From contig CALKJU010000013.1 of NCBI GenBank assembly GCA_937995535.1, positions 1 to 64,000 on the forward strand: DNA of 64,000 nt, written 5' to 3'. Made by a program: the position numbers and the translations under genes. The DNA is from an uncultured Alphaproteobacteria bacterium (GTDB taxonomy: Bacteria; Pseudomonadota; Alphaproteobacteria; Geminicoccales; Geminicoccaceae). The notes below the pieces were generated by a model. It was given only the letters and a program-made list of their open reading frames with translations, did not search any database and was not told the DNA's origin. Below, one piece after another: positions 16,418 to 25,527 of this stretch; position 1 is the first letter of the stretch, and each line of letters starts with the position of its first letter.

Positions 16418-17478
16418 AGGACGACGGCCCCGGCGGCGCTGCGGCGACGGCCGAGCTGATCGGCCATGAGGCGGCCGAAGCGGCGTTCGAGGCGACGCTG
16501 TCGCGGGGTCGGCTGCCGCACGGGTGGCTCCTCACCGGCCCACCGGGCGTCGGCAAGGCGACGCTGGCCTACCGGATGGCGCGGCGTCTCCTCGCCGCGC
16601 CGGAGGAGCTCGCCCACTGCCAGGACCCGGCAAGCGCCGTGTTCCGCATGGTCGCCGGCCGCCATCATCCCGACCTCAAGATCATCGACGAGCCCATCAA
16701 CCCCGAGGGCCGGCGGCTCAAGACCAGCATCCCGGTCGACCTGGTCCGCCAGCGGCTCGACGAGCTGCATAGGACCGCGGCGCGCGGCGGCCGACGCGTG
16801 CTGCTGATCGACCCGACCGTCGACCTCGGGCCGAGCACCGCCAACGCGCTCCTGAAGACACTCGAGGAGCCGCCCGACGGGCTGGTCGTGATCCTGGTCG
16901 CGCAGAGCTATGTCCGCCTGCCGGCAACGGTCGCGTCGCGCTGCGCACGGCTGCGGCTGCGGCCACTCCCGGCCGCGCAAGTGGCGGCGGCCGTGCGCCG
17001 GAGGCAGCCGGCGATCACCGCCGAGTGCGCGGCGCAGCTGGCGGAGCTGGCGCGCGGCTCGATCGGGCGTGCGCTCGAGCTGGAACGGCTCGACTGGCCG
17101 ACGGAGTACGGCCGGTTGGTGGTGGCCCTCGGGCAGGGCGGCGGGCAGGTCCTCGCCGTTGCCGACAGCCTGCTGCGCCTCGCCGGCAAGGGCGGCGTTC
17201 TCGAGGCGGCGCGGCTGCTCGGCGACGTGCTGCGCCGCGCCGCCCATGTTGCCTCGGGCCGGCCGCCGGCATGCCCGCTGGTGGCGGACGAAGCGGCACT
17301 GCTCGCCCGCTTGCCCGGGGCGGCGAGCCTTGATCGCTGTGTCGCGCTGTGGGACAAGCTCGCCCGGTCCGCCGCCGAGGCCGACCAACTCAACCTGGAT
17401 CCGTTGCAGACCCTCGTCGGGATCGTCCACGGGCTTGCCACCGAGCCGGCCCGGGCAGGCGGGGGAAGCCGCCCCTAG
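16414..17478 (+). CDS. holB: DNA polymerase III subunit delta'
   Basis: A 354-residue clamp-loader subunit. The N-terminal AAA+ region has the P-loop GPPGVGKATLAYRMARRLL (about residues 41-59), the strand VLLIDPTVDLG, the lysine-rich NALLKTLEEPP and sensor SRC (about 170), as in delta' of alphaproteobacteria. The C-terminal half is the helical collar domain. It overlaps tmk by four bases (ATGA). The pairing tmk-holB upstream of metG is conserved among alphaproteobacteria, so this was assigned by motif and context together. Confidence 0.9.
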   Translation: MKDDGPGGAAATAELIGHEAAEAAFEATLSRGRLPHGWLLTGPPGVGKATLAYRMARRLLAAPEELAHCQDPASAVFRMVAGRHHPDLKIIDEPINPEGRRLKTSIPVDLVRQRLDELHRTAARGGRRVLLIDPTVDLGPSTANALLKTLEEPPDGLVVILVAQSYVRLPATVASRCARLRLRPLPAAQVAAAVRRRQPAITAECAAQLAELARGSIGRALELERLDWPTEYGRLVVALGQGGGQVLAVADSLLRLAGKGGVLEAARLLGDVLRRAAHVASGRPPACPLVADEAALLARLPGAASLDRCVALWDKLARSAAEADQLNLDPLQTLVGIVHGLATEPARAGGGSRP

Positions 17479-17495
17479 GCCCGCCCGGAGTCGCG

Positions 17496-19019
17496 ATGCC
17501 CGCGCCCTTTTACATCACGACCCCGATCTACTATGTCAACGACTCGCCGCATATCGGGCATGCCTACACCACGCTCGCCTGCGACGCGGTGGCGCGGTTC
17601 ATGCGTCTCGACGGGCGCCGCGTGCGCTTCCTCACCGGTACCGACGAGCACGGCCAGAAGGTGGAGAAGGCGGCGCGCGACGCGGGGCTCGACCCGCAGG
17701 CGTTCACCGACCGCGTGTCGCAACGCTTCCGCGACCTCGCCGCGGCGATGCGGGTCAGCAACGACGATTTCATCCGCACGACCGAGCCGCGGCACAAGCG
17801 AGCGGTCACCGAGCTGTGGCGCCGGCTGGTCGCGTCTGGTGACATCTATCTCGGCAAGTATGCCGGCTGGTATTCGGTGCGTGACGAGGCGTTCTACGCA
17901 GAGAACGAGCTGGTCAACGGCCGCGCGCCGACCGGCGCGCCCGTCGAGTGGGTCGAGGAGCCCTCGTACTTCTTTCGCCTCTCAGTGTGGCAGGAGCGGC
18001 TCCTGACCTTCTACGAGGCCAATCCGGACTGCATCCTGCCACTCAGCCGGCGCAACGAGGTGGTCAGCTTCGTCCGCTCGGGCCTGCAGGACCTGTCCGT
18101 CTCGCGGACCAGCTTCCGCTGGGGCATCCCCGTCCCGGACGACCCGGCGCATGTGATGTATGTGTGGCTCGACGCGCTGACGAATTACCTCTCCGCGGTC
18201 GGTTATCCGGACACCGAGGGCGCCGAGTTCCGCTCCTTCTGGCCTGCCGACCTGCATGTCGTCGGCAAGGACATCCTGCGCTTCCATACGGTCTACTGGC
18301 CGGCGTTTCTGATGTCGGCGGGGCTCGCGCCGCCGCGGCGGGTCTTCGCGCACGGCTGGTGGACCAACGAGGGGCAGAAGATCTCCAAGTCGCTCGGCAA
18401 CGTCATCGACCCGCACGAGCTGATCGGGCGCTACGGGCTCGACGCGACGCGCTACTTCCTGCTGCGCGAGGTGCCGTTCGGCGCCGACGGCGACTTCAGC
18501 CACGCCGGCATGGTCCGCCGGATGAATGCCGATCTCGCCAACGACTATGGCAACCTCGCGCAACGGGTACTGGCGATGATCGCGCGCAACTGCGGCGGTC
18601 GGCTGCCCGTGCCGGGTCCACTCCTCGAGACGGACGAGGTCCTGCTCGCGGCCGCGGCGGCGCTGCTGCCGCGGCTGCGCGCCGAGATGTCGGTCCCGGC
18701 CCCGCATCGCGCGCTCGAGTTGATCTGGGAGGTCATCGGCGAGGCCAACCGCTGGGTCGACGCCCAGGCGCCGTGGACCTTGCGCAAGACCGATCCGGCG
18801 CGCATGGCGACGGTGCTGTGGGTGCTGGCGGAGACGCTCCGTCGCCTCGCCATCCTGACCCAGCCCTTCATGCCGGACGCGTCGGCCAAGCTCCTCGACC
18901 AGCTGGGCGTGCCGGCCGAAGCGCGCGACTTCGCCGCGCTCGCCAACCCGCTGGCCGCCGACTCGCCCCTGCCGGCGCCCGCCGGCGTGTTTCCGCGCTA
19001 TGTCGAAGCGGCCGCCTGA
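17496..19019 (+). CDS. metG: Methionyl-tRNA synthetase, short form
   Basis: A 507-residue class I aminoacyl-tRNA synthetase that charges methionine onto its tRNA. The signature PHIGHAYTTL lies at about residues 18-27 and the KMSKS-equivalent KISKSLGNVI at about 295-304. The anticodon-binding helical domain follows. It lacks the long C-terminal tRNA-binding extension of E. coli MetG and the zinc knuckle is reduced, as in the MetG2-type forms of alphaproteobacteria. The ATG at 17496 starts 17 bases after the holB stop; the upstream in-frame region belongs to holB. Its stop overlaps tatD by one base. Confidence 0.95.
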   Translation: MPAPFYITTPIYYVNDSPHIGHAYTTLACDAVARFMRLDGRRVRFLTGTDEHGQKVEKAARDAGLDPQAFTDRVSQRFRDLAAAMRVSNDDFIRTTEPRHKRAVTELWRRLVASGDIYLGKYAGWYSVRDEAFYAENELVNGRAPTGAPVEWVEEPSYFFRLSVWQERLLTFYEANPDCILPLSRRNEVVSFVRSGLQDLSVSRTSFRWGIPVPDDPAHVMYVWLDALTNYLSAVGYPDTEGAEFRSFWPADLHVVGKDILRFHTVYWPAFLMSAGLAPPRRVFAHGWWTNEGQKISKSLGNVIDPHELIGRYGLDATRYFLLREVPFGADGDFSHAGMVRRMNADLANDYGNLAQRVLAMIARNCGGRLPVPGPLLETDEVLLAAAAALLPRLRAEMSVPAPHRALELIWEVIGEANRWVDAQAPWTLRKTDPARMATVLWVLAETLRRLAILTQPFMPDASAKLLDQLGVPAEARDFAALANPLAADSPLPAPAGVFPRYVEAAA

Positions 19020-19813
19020 TGTTCGTCGATTCGCATTGTCACCTCGACTATCCCGGGCTCGCCGAGGACGAGGCGGGAGTGGTAGCCCGGGCGCGTGCCG
19101 CCGGTGTCACGGTCATGCAGACGATCGGCACCAAGCTCTCGACGTTCGAGCGCGTACTCGCCATCGCCGAGCGGCACGAGGGCGTGTGGTGCTCAGTGGG
19201 CGTCCATCCGCACGAGGCTGGGCGCGAGGGCCTGGACGATCCTGAGGCGCTGCTGCGCTGGGCGCAGCATCCCAAGGTGATCGGCATCGGCGAGAGCGGG
19301 CTGGACTATTTCTACGACCACAGTCCGCGCGACCGGCAGGCGGCGAGCTTTCGCACGCACATCCGGGCGGCGCGGGAGAGCCGACTGCCGCTCATCGTGC
19401 ATACCCGTGACGCCGACGAGGACACGGCAGCGCTTCTCGAGGCGGAGATGGCCGCGGGCGCTTTCCGTGGAGTCCTGCATTGCTTCAGTTCGAGCCGCGA
19501 GCTGGCGCGGCACGCCGTTGCCCTGGGGCTGCATCTCGGCATTGGCGGCATGCTCACGTTCAAGCGCTCGGACGAACTGCGCGCGATCGTGGCCGAACTG
19601 CCCCTCGAGCGCCTGCTGCTGGAGACCGACTCCCCCTACCTCGCGCCGGTGCCGAAGCGCGGCCGGACCAACGAGCCGGCCTACATCCCGTTCGTGGCGC
19701 AGACGCTGGCCGAGCTGCGCGACACCGACACCGCAACGATCGCCCGCGTCACGTCCGAAAACTTTTTCCGTCTCTTCGCCAAAGCCGCGAGCGCGCACGT
19801 GGCGGCCGCATGA
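19019..19813 (+). CDS. TatD family metal-dependent hydrolase
   Basis: A 264-residue TIM-barrel hydrolase of the TatD/YcfH type, with metal ligands in DSHCHLDYPG, the glutamate of GESGLDYFYD, LIVHTRDADEDT, LHCFSSS and ETDSPYLAPVPKRG. Family members act as 3'-5' exonucleases on DNA or D-aminoacyl-type hydrolases; the exact substrate is unclear. The ATG at 19019 overlaps the metG TGA, which indicates coupled translation, and the metG-tatD pair is widely conserved. Confidence 0.92.
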   Translation: MFVDSHCHLDYPGLAEDEAGVVARARAAGVTVMQTIGTKLSTFERVLAIAERHEGVWCSVGVHPHEAGREGLDDPEALLRWAQHPKVIGIGESGLDYFYDHSPRDRQAASFRTHIRAARESRLPLIVHTRDADEDTAALLEAEMAAGAFRGVLHCFSSSRELARHAVALGLHLGIGGMLTFKRSDELRAIVAELPLERLLLETDSPYLAPVPKRGRTNEPAYIPFVAQTLAELRDTDTATIARVTSENFFRLFAKAASAHVAAA

Positions 19814-20616
19814 GGGTCACGGTCCTCGGCTGCGGCACCTCCTCGGGTGTGCCGATGATCGGCTGCGACTGCGCCGTGTGCCGCTCACCGGACCCGCGCA
19901 ACCACCGGCGGCGCTGCGCGATCCTCGTCGAGACCCGCGGCTTGACCATCCTCGTCGATACCGGGCCGGATCTCCGCCAGCAGCTCCTCGATGCGAACGT
20001 GCGGGCGCTCGATGCGGTGCTCTACACCCACGCCCACGCCGACCACGTGCACGGCATCGACGATCTGCGGGCGCTCAACAATGTCATGGGCCGCCCGATC
20101 GACGCCTACGCGCATCCGGCGGTGTTCGCCCGCGTCCGAGCGCGGTTCGACTACGCCTTCCAGAGCAGTGAAGGGGCGCATGGGTTCTGGCGGCCGGCGC
20201 TGCGGCAACACGATATCGACGGGCCGTTCCGGATCGGCGCGGTGGAGGTGGTGCCGATCCGCCAGGGCCACGGGCGCGGCGAGAGCTGGGGCTTCCGCTT
20301 CGGCCCGTTCGCCTACTCGACCGACTGCGACCAGCTCGACGAGGCCGCCTTCGCGGCGCTCGCCGGGATCGAGGTGTGGCTGGTCGATGCGCTGCGCGAC
20401 GATCCCCATCCCAGCCATTCGCACCTGCACCGCACCTTGGGTTGGATCGAGCGGCTGCGCCCGCGCCAAGCCTACCTCACTCACCTCAACCACGAGGTCG
20501 ACTACGCCAGCTGGGCTGCGCGCCTGCCGCCCGGGGTACTTCCTGCCCATGACGGGCTCACGATCGATCTCGCTGACGCGACGAACGAGCCCCTGCTGGC
20601 GACAAGCCCGAGCTGA
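19810..20616 (+). CDS. MBL-fold metallo-hydrolase, PhnP-like
   Basis: A 268-residue metallo-beta-lactamase-fold enzyme. It has LGCGTSSGVPMIGCDCAVC at the N-terminus (cysteines of the small PhnP zinc site), HAHADHVHGIDDLR as the main dinuclear metal motif, and histidines near PSHSHLHRT and THLNHEVDY. PhnP-type members are phosphodiesterases, the prototype acting on cyclic ribose phosphate; here the gene is outside any phosphonate cluster and lies in the conserved metG-tatD-MBL string, so a general phosphodiesterase role is inference. Overlaps tatD by four bases. A 6-bp inverted repeat at 20612-20630 spans its stop. Confidence 0.87.
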   Translation: MRVTVLGCGTSSGVPMIGCDCAVCRSPDPRNHRRRCAILVETRGLTILVDTGPDLRQQLLDANVRALDAVLYTHAHADHVHGIDDLRALNNVMGRPIDAYAHPAVFARVRARFDYAFQSSEGAHGFWRPALRQHDIDGPFRIGAVEVVPIRQGHGRGESWGFRFGPFAYSTDCDQLDEAAFAALAGIEVWLVDALRDDPHPSHSHLHRTLGWIERLRPRQAYLTHLNHEVDYASWAARLPPGVLPAHDGLTIDLADATNEPLLATSPS

Positions 20617-20625
20617 CCGCCTCCG

Positions 20626-21225
20626 TCAGCGTGCCGCTGCCAGCGGGCGGCGGAACGGGCGGGCGCGGCATGGTTCCATGCCAGGGATCAGACTCACCCC
20701 TTCGACAAACTCCGCGCAGGTCACGAAGCCGGCCCGCTGATAGTTGGGCAGGGCCGCCGGGTGGTCGAGGTCGCAGGTCTGGACCAGGATGCGCCGGGGC
20801 CCGGCCTCCCAGGCGCGGCGAACCGCCCAGTCGAGGAACCAGCGGCCAAGGCCGGCGCCGATGAAGTCCGGCATGAGCCCGAAATAGGCGATGAACGCCT
20901 CGGCGGCGCCCGTGTCGCGCTCGATCTCCACGTAACCGGCCGGCACACCCTCGACCCAGAGCACATGGATCTCGACGCCGAATGCACGGACGCGGCGCAG
21001 CAGTTCCGCATCGTCGATCAGCCGCCGCCCGGTCCAGCACCAGGGCTCGCCCACCGTGTCGTAGAGAAAGCGATAGAAGGCCGCGCTGATCCGGCGCGCC
21101 TCGACGACCGTCACCCCAGGGCGCGGCGGCGGCCCCAGCGGCGTCTCCGGCCGGATGCGCATCTCCAGACGCGTCACCAGTGTCTCGACCGTACCGGTGA
21201 CGGGTGGCGGGACATAACAACTCAC
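20626..21225 (-). CDS. GNAT family N-acetyltransferase
   Basis: A 199-residue acetyltransferase: VPAGYVEIERD forms beta-4, followed by the acetyl-CoA loop GAGLGRWFLDWAVRRAW and the C-terminal YQRAGF motif. The substrate is not predictable, although a WCW motif early in the protein (EPWCWTGRR) is seen in a subgroup linked to sulfur operons. The GTG at 21225 overlaps the sseA stop by four bases (GTGA), so I prefer it to longer upstream starts. It is the last gene of the cysK-sseA-GNAT operon. Confidence 0.85.
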   Translation of the reverse strand: MSCYVPPPVTGTVETLVTRLEMRIRPETPLGPPPRPGVTVVEARRISAAFYRFLYDTVGEPWCWTGRRLIDDAELLRRVRAFGVEIHVLWVEGVPAGYVEIERDTGAAEAFIAYFGLMPDFIGAGLGRWFLDWAVRRAWEAGPRRILVQTCDLDHPAALPNYQRAGFVTCAEFVEGVSLIPGMEPCRARPFRRPLAAAR

Positions 21226-22058
21226 TGCGCGACCGGCGTATCGCTGCGGGCGCCCCACTCGGCCCAGGAGCCGTCATAGACCGCCGCGTCGTCGACACCG
21301 AGTTGGTAGAGCGCCAAGGCGACCACCGCGGCGCTGACGCCGGAGCCGCAAGTGGCGACCACCGGGCGGGCCAGATCGACGCTGGCCGCGGCGAACAACC
21401 GGCGCAGCTCTGCCGCCGGCTTGAGCGTGCCATCGTCGGCGATGAGCTCGCCGTAAGGCAGGTTGCGGCTGCCGGGAATGTGGCCGCCACGCAGGCCGGG
21501 GCGGGGCTCCGGCTCGGCGCCGCGGAACCGACCGGCCGAGCGCGCGTCCACGACCTGCTCACGCCGTAGCGTCAGGTTGGCGCGCATCTGGTCGAGCTCA
21601 CGAACGAGCAGATTGTTCTGCCGGGCGGTGAAGTGACGCTCCAGCGGCCGCGCCGGGCGGTCGTCGACCGGGCGTTCCTCGGCCAGCCACTTGCCGAGGC
21701 CGCCGTCGAGCACGGCCACGTCCGGATGCCCGAACAGGCGCAGCATCCACCAGACCCGCGCCGAGGCGCAGAACCGGTTGCTGTCGTAGACGACGATCCG
21801 GGTGCCGTCGCCGAGCCCTAGCCGGCGGACCCGGGCGCTGAACTTGATCGCACTCGGCAGCATGTGCGGCAGCAGACTGTCGCTGTCGGCGATCTCGTCG
21901 ATGTCGAAGAACACGGCACCCGGGATATGCGCCTCGGCGTGCTCCGCTTTGGCGTCGCGGTCCACCGTCGGCAGGAACCAGGTGGCGTCGACGACGCGAA
22001 GATCGGGGCTGCCGAGGTTCGCGCCCAGCCAGTCGGTGGAAACGAGAGCGTCGGCCAT
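21222..22058 (-). CDS. sseA: 3-mercaptopyruvate sulfurtransferase
   Basis: A 278-residue protein with two rhodanese domains. The catalytic cysteine lies in the C-terminal domain in the loop CGSGVSA; a CGSG(T/V) loop marks mercaptopyruvate rather than thiosulfate specificity. It moves sulfur from 3-mercaptopyruvate to thiol acceptors or cyanide in the cytoplasm. The N-terminal domain has RIVVYDSN where an inactive Asp/Ser replaces Cys, as is usual. The ATG at 22058 lies eight bases after the cysK stop. Confidence 0.92.
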   Translation of the reverse strand: MADALVSTDWLGANLGSPDLRVVDATWFLPTVDRDAKAEHAEAHIPGAVFFDIDEIADSDSLLPHMLPSAIKFSARVRRLGLGDGTRIVVYDSNRFCASARVWWMLRLFGHPDVAVLDGGLGKWLAEERPVDDRPARPLERHFTARQNNLLVRELDQMRANLTLRREQVVDARSAGRFRGAEPEPRPGLRGGHIPGSRNLPYGELIADDGTLKPAAELRRLFAAASVDLARPVVATCGSGVSAAVVALALYQLGVDDAAVYDGSWAEWGARSDTPVAQ

Positions 22059-22066
22059 GGCTCGCC

Positions 22067-23074
22067 TCACGCCAGCCAGCGCGGAACGGGCAAGCCCTTC
22101 TCGCGCAGGAAATCCGGATTGAACAGCTTGCTCTGATAGCGCGTGCCGTAATCGCAAAGGATCGTGACCACGGTGTGGCCGGGGCCGAGCTCGCGGGCGA
22201 CGCGGATCGCGCCGGCGATGTTGATCCCCGACGACCCGCCGAGCACGAGGCCCTCCTCGACGATCAGGTCGAAGATGATCGGCAGGGCCTCCTCGTCAGT
22301 GATCTGCATTGCGTCGTCGACCGGGGCGCCGTCGAGGTTCGCAGTGATCCGGCCCTGGCCGATGCCCTCGGTGATCGAGCTGCCTTCGGCCTTCAGCTCG
22401 CCATGCTTGTAGTAGTGGTAGAGCGCCGCGCCCATGGGATCGGCCAGGACGATCCGGATCGCCGGGTTGCGTTCCTTGAGGAACATCCCGACGCCGGCGA
22501 GCGTTCCGCCGGTACCGACCGCGCAGGTGAACGCGTCGATGCGACCGCCTGTCTGCGCCCAGATCTCCGGCCCGGTGGTCCGGTAGTGGCCCATGCGGTT
22601 GGCCGTGTTGTCGAACTGATTGGCCCAGACCGCGCCGTTCGGCTCGGTGAGCGCCAGCTCCTCGGCCAGCCGCCCGCTGTACTTCACATAGTTGTTGGGA
22701 TCCTTGTAGGGTACGGCCGGCACCAGGCGGAGGTCGGCGCCGACCAGCCGCAGCATGTCCTTCTTCTCCTGGCTCTGCGTCTCGGGCATGACGATGACAC
22801 AGCGATAGCCGCGCGCATTGCCGACGAGCGCCAGCCCGATGCCCGTGTTGCCGGCGGTGCCCTCGACGATCACCCCGCCGGGGCGCAGGAGCCCGCGCTC
22901 CTCGGCGTCGCTGATGATGGCCAGCGCCGCGCGGTCCTTCACCGAGCCGCCGGGGTTGAGGAACTCGCACTTGCCGAGAATCTCGCAACCGGTGGATTCG
23001 GAAGCGCGCCTGAGGCGCACCAGTGGCGTGTTGCCGATCAGCTCCACGAAGCCCGCATGAACCTTGCGCGTCAC
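22067..23074 (-). CDS. cysK: Cysteine synthase A (O-acetylserine sulfhydrylase)
   Basis: A 335-residue PLP enzyme making cysteine from O-acetylserine and sulfide. The PLP lysine is in NPGGSVKDRAA; EGTAGNTGIGLALVG holds the substrate loop and GTGGTLAGVG the phosphate-binding loop. It is longer than E. coli CysK by about 10 residues, like many alphaproteobacterial forms. The GTG at 23074 (VTRKVHAGFVELIGNTP) is inferred since no ATG lies before the conserved N-terminus; the ribosome site is weak. It leads the cysK-sseA-GNAT operon and is divergent from the kinase gene. Confidence 0.92.
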   Translation of the reverse strand: MTRKVHAGFVELIGNTPLVRLRRASESTGCEILGKCEFLNPGGSVKDRAALAIISDAEERGLLRPGGVIVEGTAGNTGIGLALVGNARGYRCVIVMPETQSQEKKDMLRLVGADLRLVPAVPYKDPNNYVKYSGRLAEELALTEPNGAVWANQFDNTANRMGHYRTTGPEIWAQTGGRIDAFTCAVGTGGTLAGVGMFLKERNPAIRIVLADPMGAALYHYYKHGELKAEGSSITEGIGQGRITANLDGAPVDDAMQITDEEALPIIFDLIVEEGLVLGGSSGINIAGAIRVARELGPGHTVVTILCDYGTRYQSKLFNPDFLREKGLPVPRWLA

Positions 23075-23178
23075 GTCGTACCGTCCGCTGTCTGCGCCGC
23101 TGGGCCATGTACCGCTCGCGCCGCGGCTGTCGCAAGGCCGGGTTCCCTCGCACCGGATGGGAGGGCAGGATCGTCCGC

Positions 23179-24699
23179 ATGTGCGACCAGGGCGAAGTGA
23201 TCGCGTTCCTCGAGCGGGAGGCTTTCGCGCCGCCCGTGACACGTATCGACACCCACGCCGCGATCGTCTTCCTCGAGGGCGAGCGGGCCTGGAAGATGAA
23301 GCGCTCGGTCGCTTACAGCTTCCTCGACTTCACGACGCTCGCCGCGCGCGAGGCGGCGTTGCGCGCCGAGCTGCGGTTGAACCAGCGGACGGCCCCCCAG
23401 CTCTACCGGCGCGTCGTGCCGATCGTGCGCGGGGCCCGCGGGCTCGCCATCGACGGTCGGGGCGAGCCCGTCGAGTGGCTGCTGGAGATGACCCGCTTCC
23501 CGCAGGATGCGCTGTACAGCCGGCTCGCCGAGACGGGCGCCCTGGACCTCGCGATGTGCGACGAGCTGGCCGAGGTCGTGGCGGGCTTCCATCGCAGCGT
23601 CGAGCCGCGGCCGGACAAGGGCGGCAGCGCCGGGATGCGCGAAGTGGTCGAGGGGAACGCGACCGATCTCGGCCGACTGGTCGGCAGGGTGCTCGACGCG
23701 GAGGCGGTGACGGCGGTCAACCGACTGAGCCGAGAGGCTCTCTCTCGCGCGCATGAGCAGCTCGAGCGGCGCCGTCACGAGGGAGCCGTGCGCCACTGCC
23801 ACGGCGATCTGCACCTGCGCAACATCGTCCGGCTCGACGGCCGGCCGGTCCTGTTCGACTGCATCGAGTTCGACGACGACTTCGCGTGCGTGGACGTGCT
23901 CTACGACCTCGCCTTTCTGCTCATGGACCTGCTCGAGCGCGGCCTGCCGGCACACGCTCAGCGCGTGCTTCAAGGCTATGTCGAGCGGACCCTGGAAGGC
24001 GGAGGGCTGGCGCTCCTGCCGCTGTTCATCGGCTGTCGCGCCGCGATCCGCGCCAAGGTCGAGGGCTTCGCCGCGATCGTGGAGGCGGATGAGCGGCGGC
24101 GCGCCGCGCATGCTGCGGCGGCCCGCGACTATCTGGCACTGGCCCGTCGCGCGCTGTCCCCGCCGCCGCCGCGGCTCGTTGCCATCGGCGGACGCTCGGG
24201 TACGGGAAAGTCGACGCTGGCGGCGGCCCTGGCCCCGTCCCTGGGGCCGCTGCCGGGCGCGGTGGTGCTGCGCAGCGATGTGATCCGCAAGCGGCTGCTC
24301 GGCCGCGAGCCGAAGGAGCGGCTGCCCGAGGAAGCCTACCGTCCGGAGGTCTCGGCCCGCGTCTTCGCCAGCATCGCCGAGCGTGCCGGGGAGCTGCTCG
24401 GCGCAGGCCACGCCTGCATCGCCGACGCCGTCTACGGCGAACCAGAACAGCGTTCGGGGATCGAGGCGGTCGCGCAACGGGCCGGCGTGCCTTTCACCGG
24501 GTTGTGGCTGGAGGCGCCGGAGCCGACGTTGGAGGCACGGGTGACGGCGCGACGCGGCGACGCCTCGGACGCTGATGCACGCGTCGTCCGCTTGCAGCGT
24601 GCCATCGACGAGAGCCTCGTGCGCTGGCGGCGCTTGCGCGCCGATCGCCCGGTCGACGTGCTCGTCGCCGAGGCGCGCGCGGCGATCGAGGGAGCCTGA
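23179..24699 (+). CDS. Fused aminoglycoside-phosphotransferase-like kinase and P-loop kinase
   Basis: A 506-residue two-domain protein. Residues about 1-330 are an APH/choline-kinase-like domain with the catalytic loop HCHGDLHLRNIV and the metal motif FDCIEFDDDF. Residues about 340-500 form an AAA/zeta-like P-loop kinase with GGRSGTGKSTLAAALA and a basic RSDVIRKRLLG segment. Such fusions are widespread in proteobacteria with unknown substrates, so the name describes fold only. The start ATG 23179 precedes conserved sequence; ATG 23107 is possible. It is divergent from cysK and five bases upstream of the SRAP gene. Confidence 0.8.
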   Translation: MCDQGEVIAFLEREAFAPPVTRIDTHAAIVFLEGERAWKMKRSVAYSFLDFTTLAAREAALRAELRLNQRTAPQLYRRVVPIVRGARGLAIDGRGEPVEWLLEMTRFPQDALYSRLAETGALDLAMCDELAEVVAGFHRSVEPRPDKGGSAGMREVVEGNATDLGRLVGRVLDAEAVTAVNRLSREALSRAHEQLERRRHEGAVRHCHGDLHLRNIVRLDGRPVLFDCIEFDDDFACVDVLYDLAFLLMDLLERGLPAHAQRVLQGYVERTLEGGGLALLPLFIGCRAAIRAKVEGFAAIVEADERRRAAHAAAARDYLALARRALSPPPPRLVAIGGRSGTGKSTLAAALAPSLGPLPGAVVLRSDVIRKRLLGREPKERLPEEAYRPEVSARVFASIAERAGELLGAGHACIADAVYGEPEQRSGIEAVAQRAGVPFTGLWLEAPEPTLEARVTARRGDASDADARVVRLQRAIDESLVRWRRLRADRPVDVLVAEARAAIEGA

Positions 24700-24704
24700 T
24701 CGCG

Positions 24705-25409
24705 ATGTGCGGACGCTTCAGCCTCTCGGTCACACCGCAGGGGTTCCAGATGGTGCTCGGACTGCCACCACCGGACGGCTACCGGCCGCGCTGGAACATC
24801 ACCCCCGACAGCGACATCGTGGCGATCCGTGCCGATGAGGACGGTGCGCGCGCGATCTGGATGCGCTGGGGGCTGCTCGGGCCATGGATGAAGGCGGTCA
24901 ACGAGCTGGGCCGGCAGATCAACGCGCGCAGCGAGTCCGTTTTCGAGAAGCCGATGTTCCGCGAGCCGATCCGCCGCTGGCGCTGCCTGATCCCGGCTGA
25001 CGGCTTCTATGAGTGGCGCAGGGAAGGGCAGGGGCCGAGCACGCCATTCCGCATTCACCTCGTGGGCGACGCGCCCTTCGCCTTCGCCGGCATCTATCGC
25101 CCGTCGCGGCTCGCCGACGGCAGCCGCCTCGTGAGCTGTGCGATCCTCACGACCGACGCCTGGCCGTCGCTCCGCGGTATCCATGATCGGATGCCGATCA
25201 TCCTTCCAGCCGCGGCGCATGCGGCTTGGATCGACCCGTCGTGCAGCGACCCGACGACGATCCGCCGGCTGTTGGTATCGCGCCGGGAGACCGAGCTGCA
25301 CGCCTACGAGATCGACCGCCGGGTCAACAACCCGCGCAACGATGACGCCGCGATTTGGGCTCCGGTCCAAAGCGGACGGTGCGCGCCGGCCCAGGGCGAA
25401 CTGCTGTGA
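24705..25409 (+). CDS. SOS response-associated peptidase family protein (SRAP, HMCES/YedK-like)
   Basis: A 234-residue protein with Met-Cys at the N-terminus (MCGRFSL). After Met removal, Cys2 forms a thiazolidine crosslink with abasic sites in single-stranded DNA. Other active-site parts are present: the asparagine in INARSES, the glutamate of DGFYEWRR and the histidine in GIHDRMP. It protects abasic lesions during replication. It starts five bases after the kinase stop. No LexA box was recognised upstream, and none of the mutagenesis genes often found with SRAP is nearby. Confidence 0.93.
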   Translation: MCGRFSLSVTPQGFQMVLGLPPPDGYRPRWNITPDSDIVAIRADEDGARAIWMRWGLLGPWMKAVNELGRQINARSESVFEKPMFREPIRRWRCLIPADGFYEWRREGQGPSTPFRIHLVGDAPFAFAGIYRPSRLADGSRLVSCAILTTDAWPSLRGIHDRMPIILPAAAHAAWIDPSCSDPTTIRRLLVSRRETELHAYEIDRRVNNPRNDDAAIWAPVQSGRCAPAQGELL

Positions 25410-25527
25410 GGCTTGCCGTGGTACTTCGAAGCATGGGCAGACGGCGCTGGACAGCGCTCGCGCCGCGGGCCTAACCACCCCCGGGCCGCCAAGAGTGCGA
25501 TCAAGCGTGGCCGCCAGGAGTCATGCC

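Noticed and set aside
20612-20630. 6-bp inverted repeat GCTGAC/GTCAGC as a bidirectional terminator
   Set aside because: Short stem, overlaps coding ends, and no T-run on either strand.
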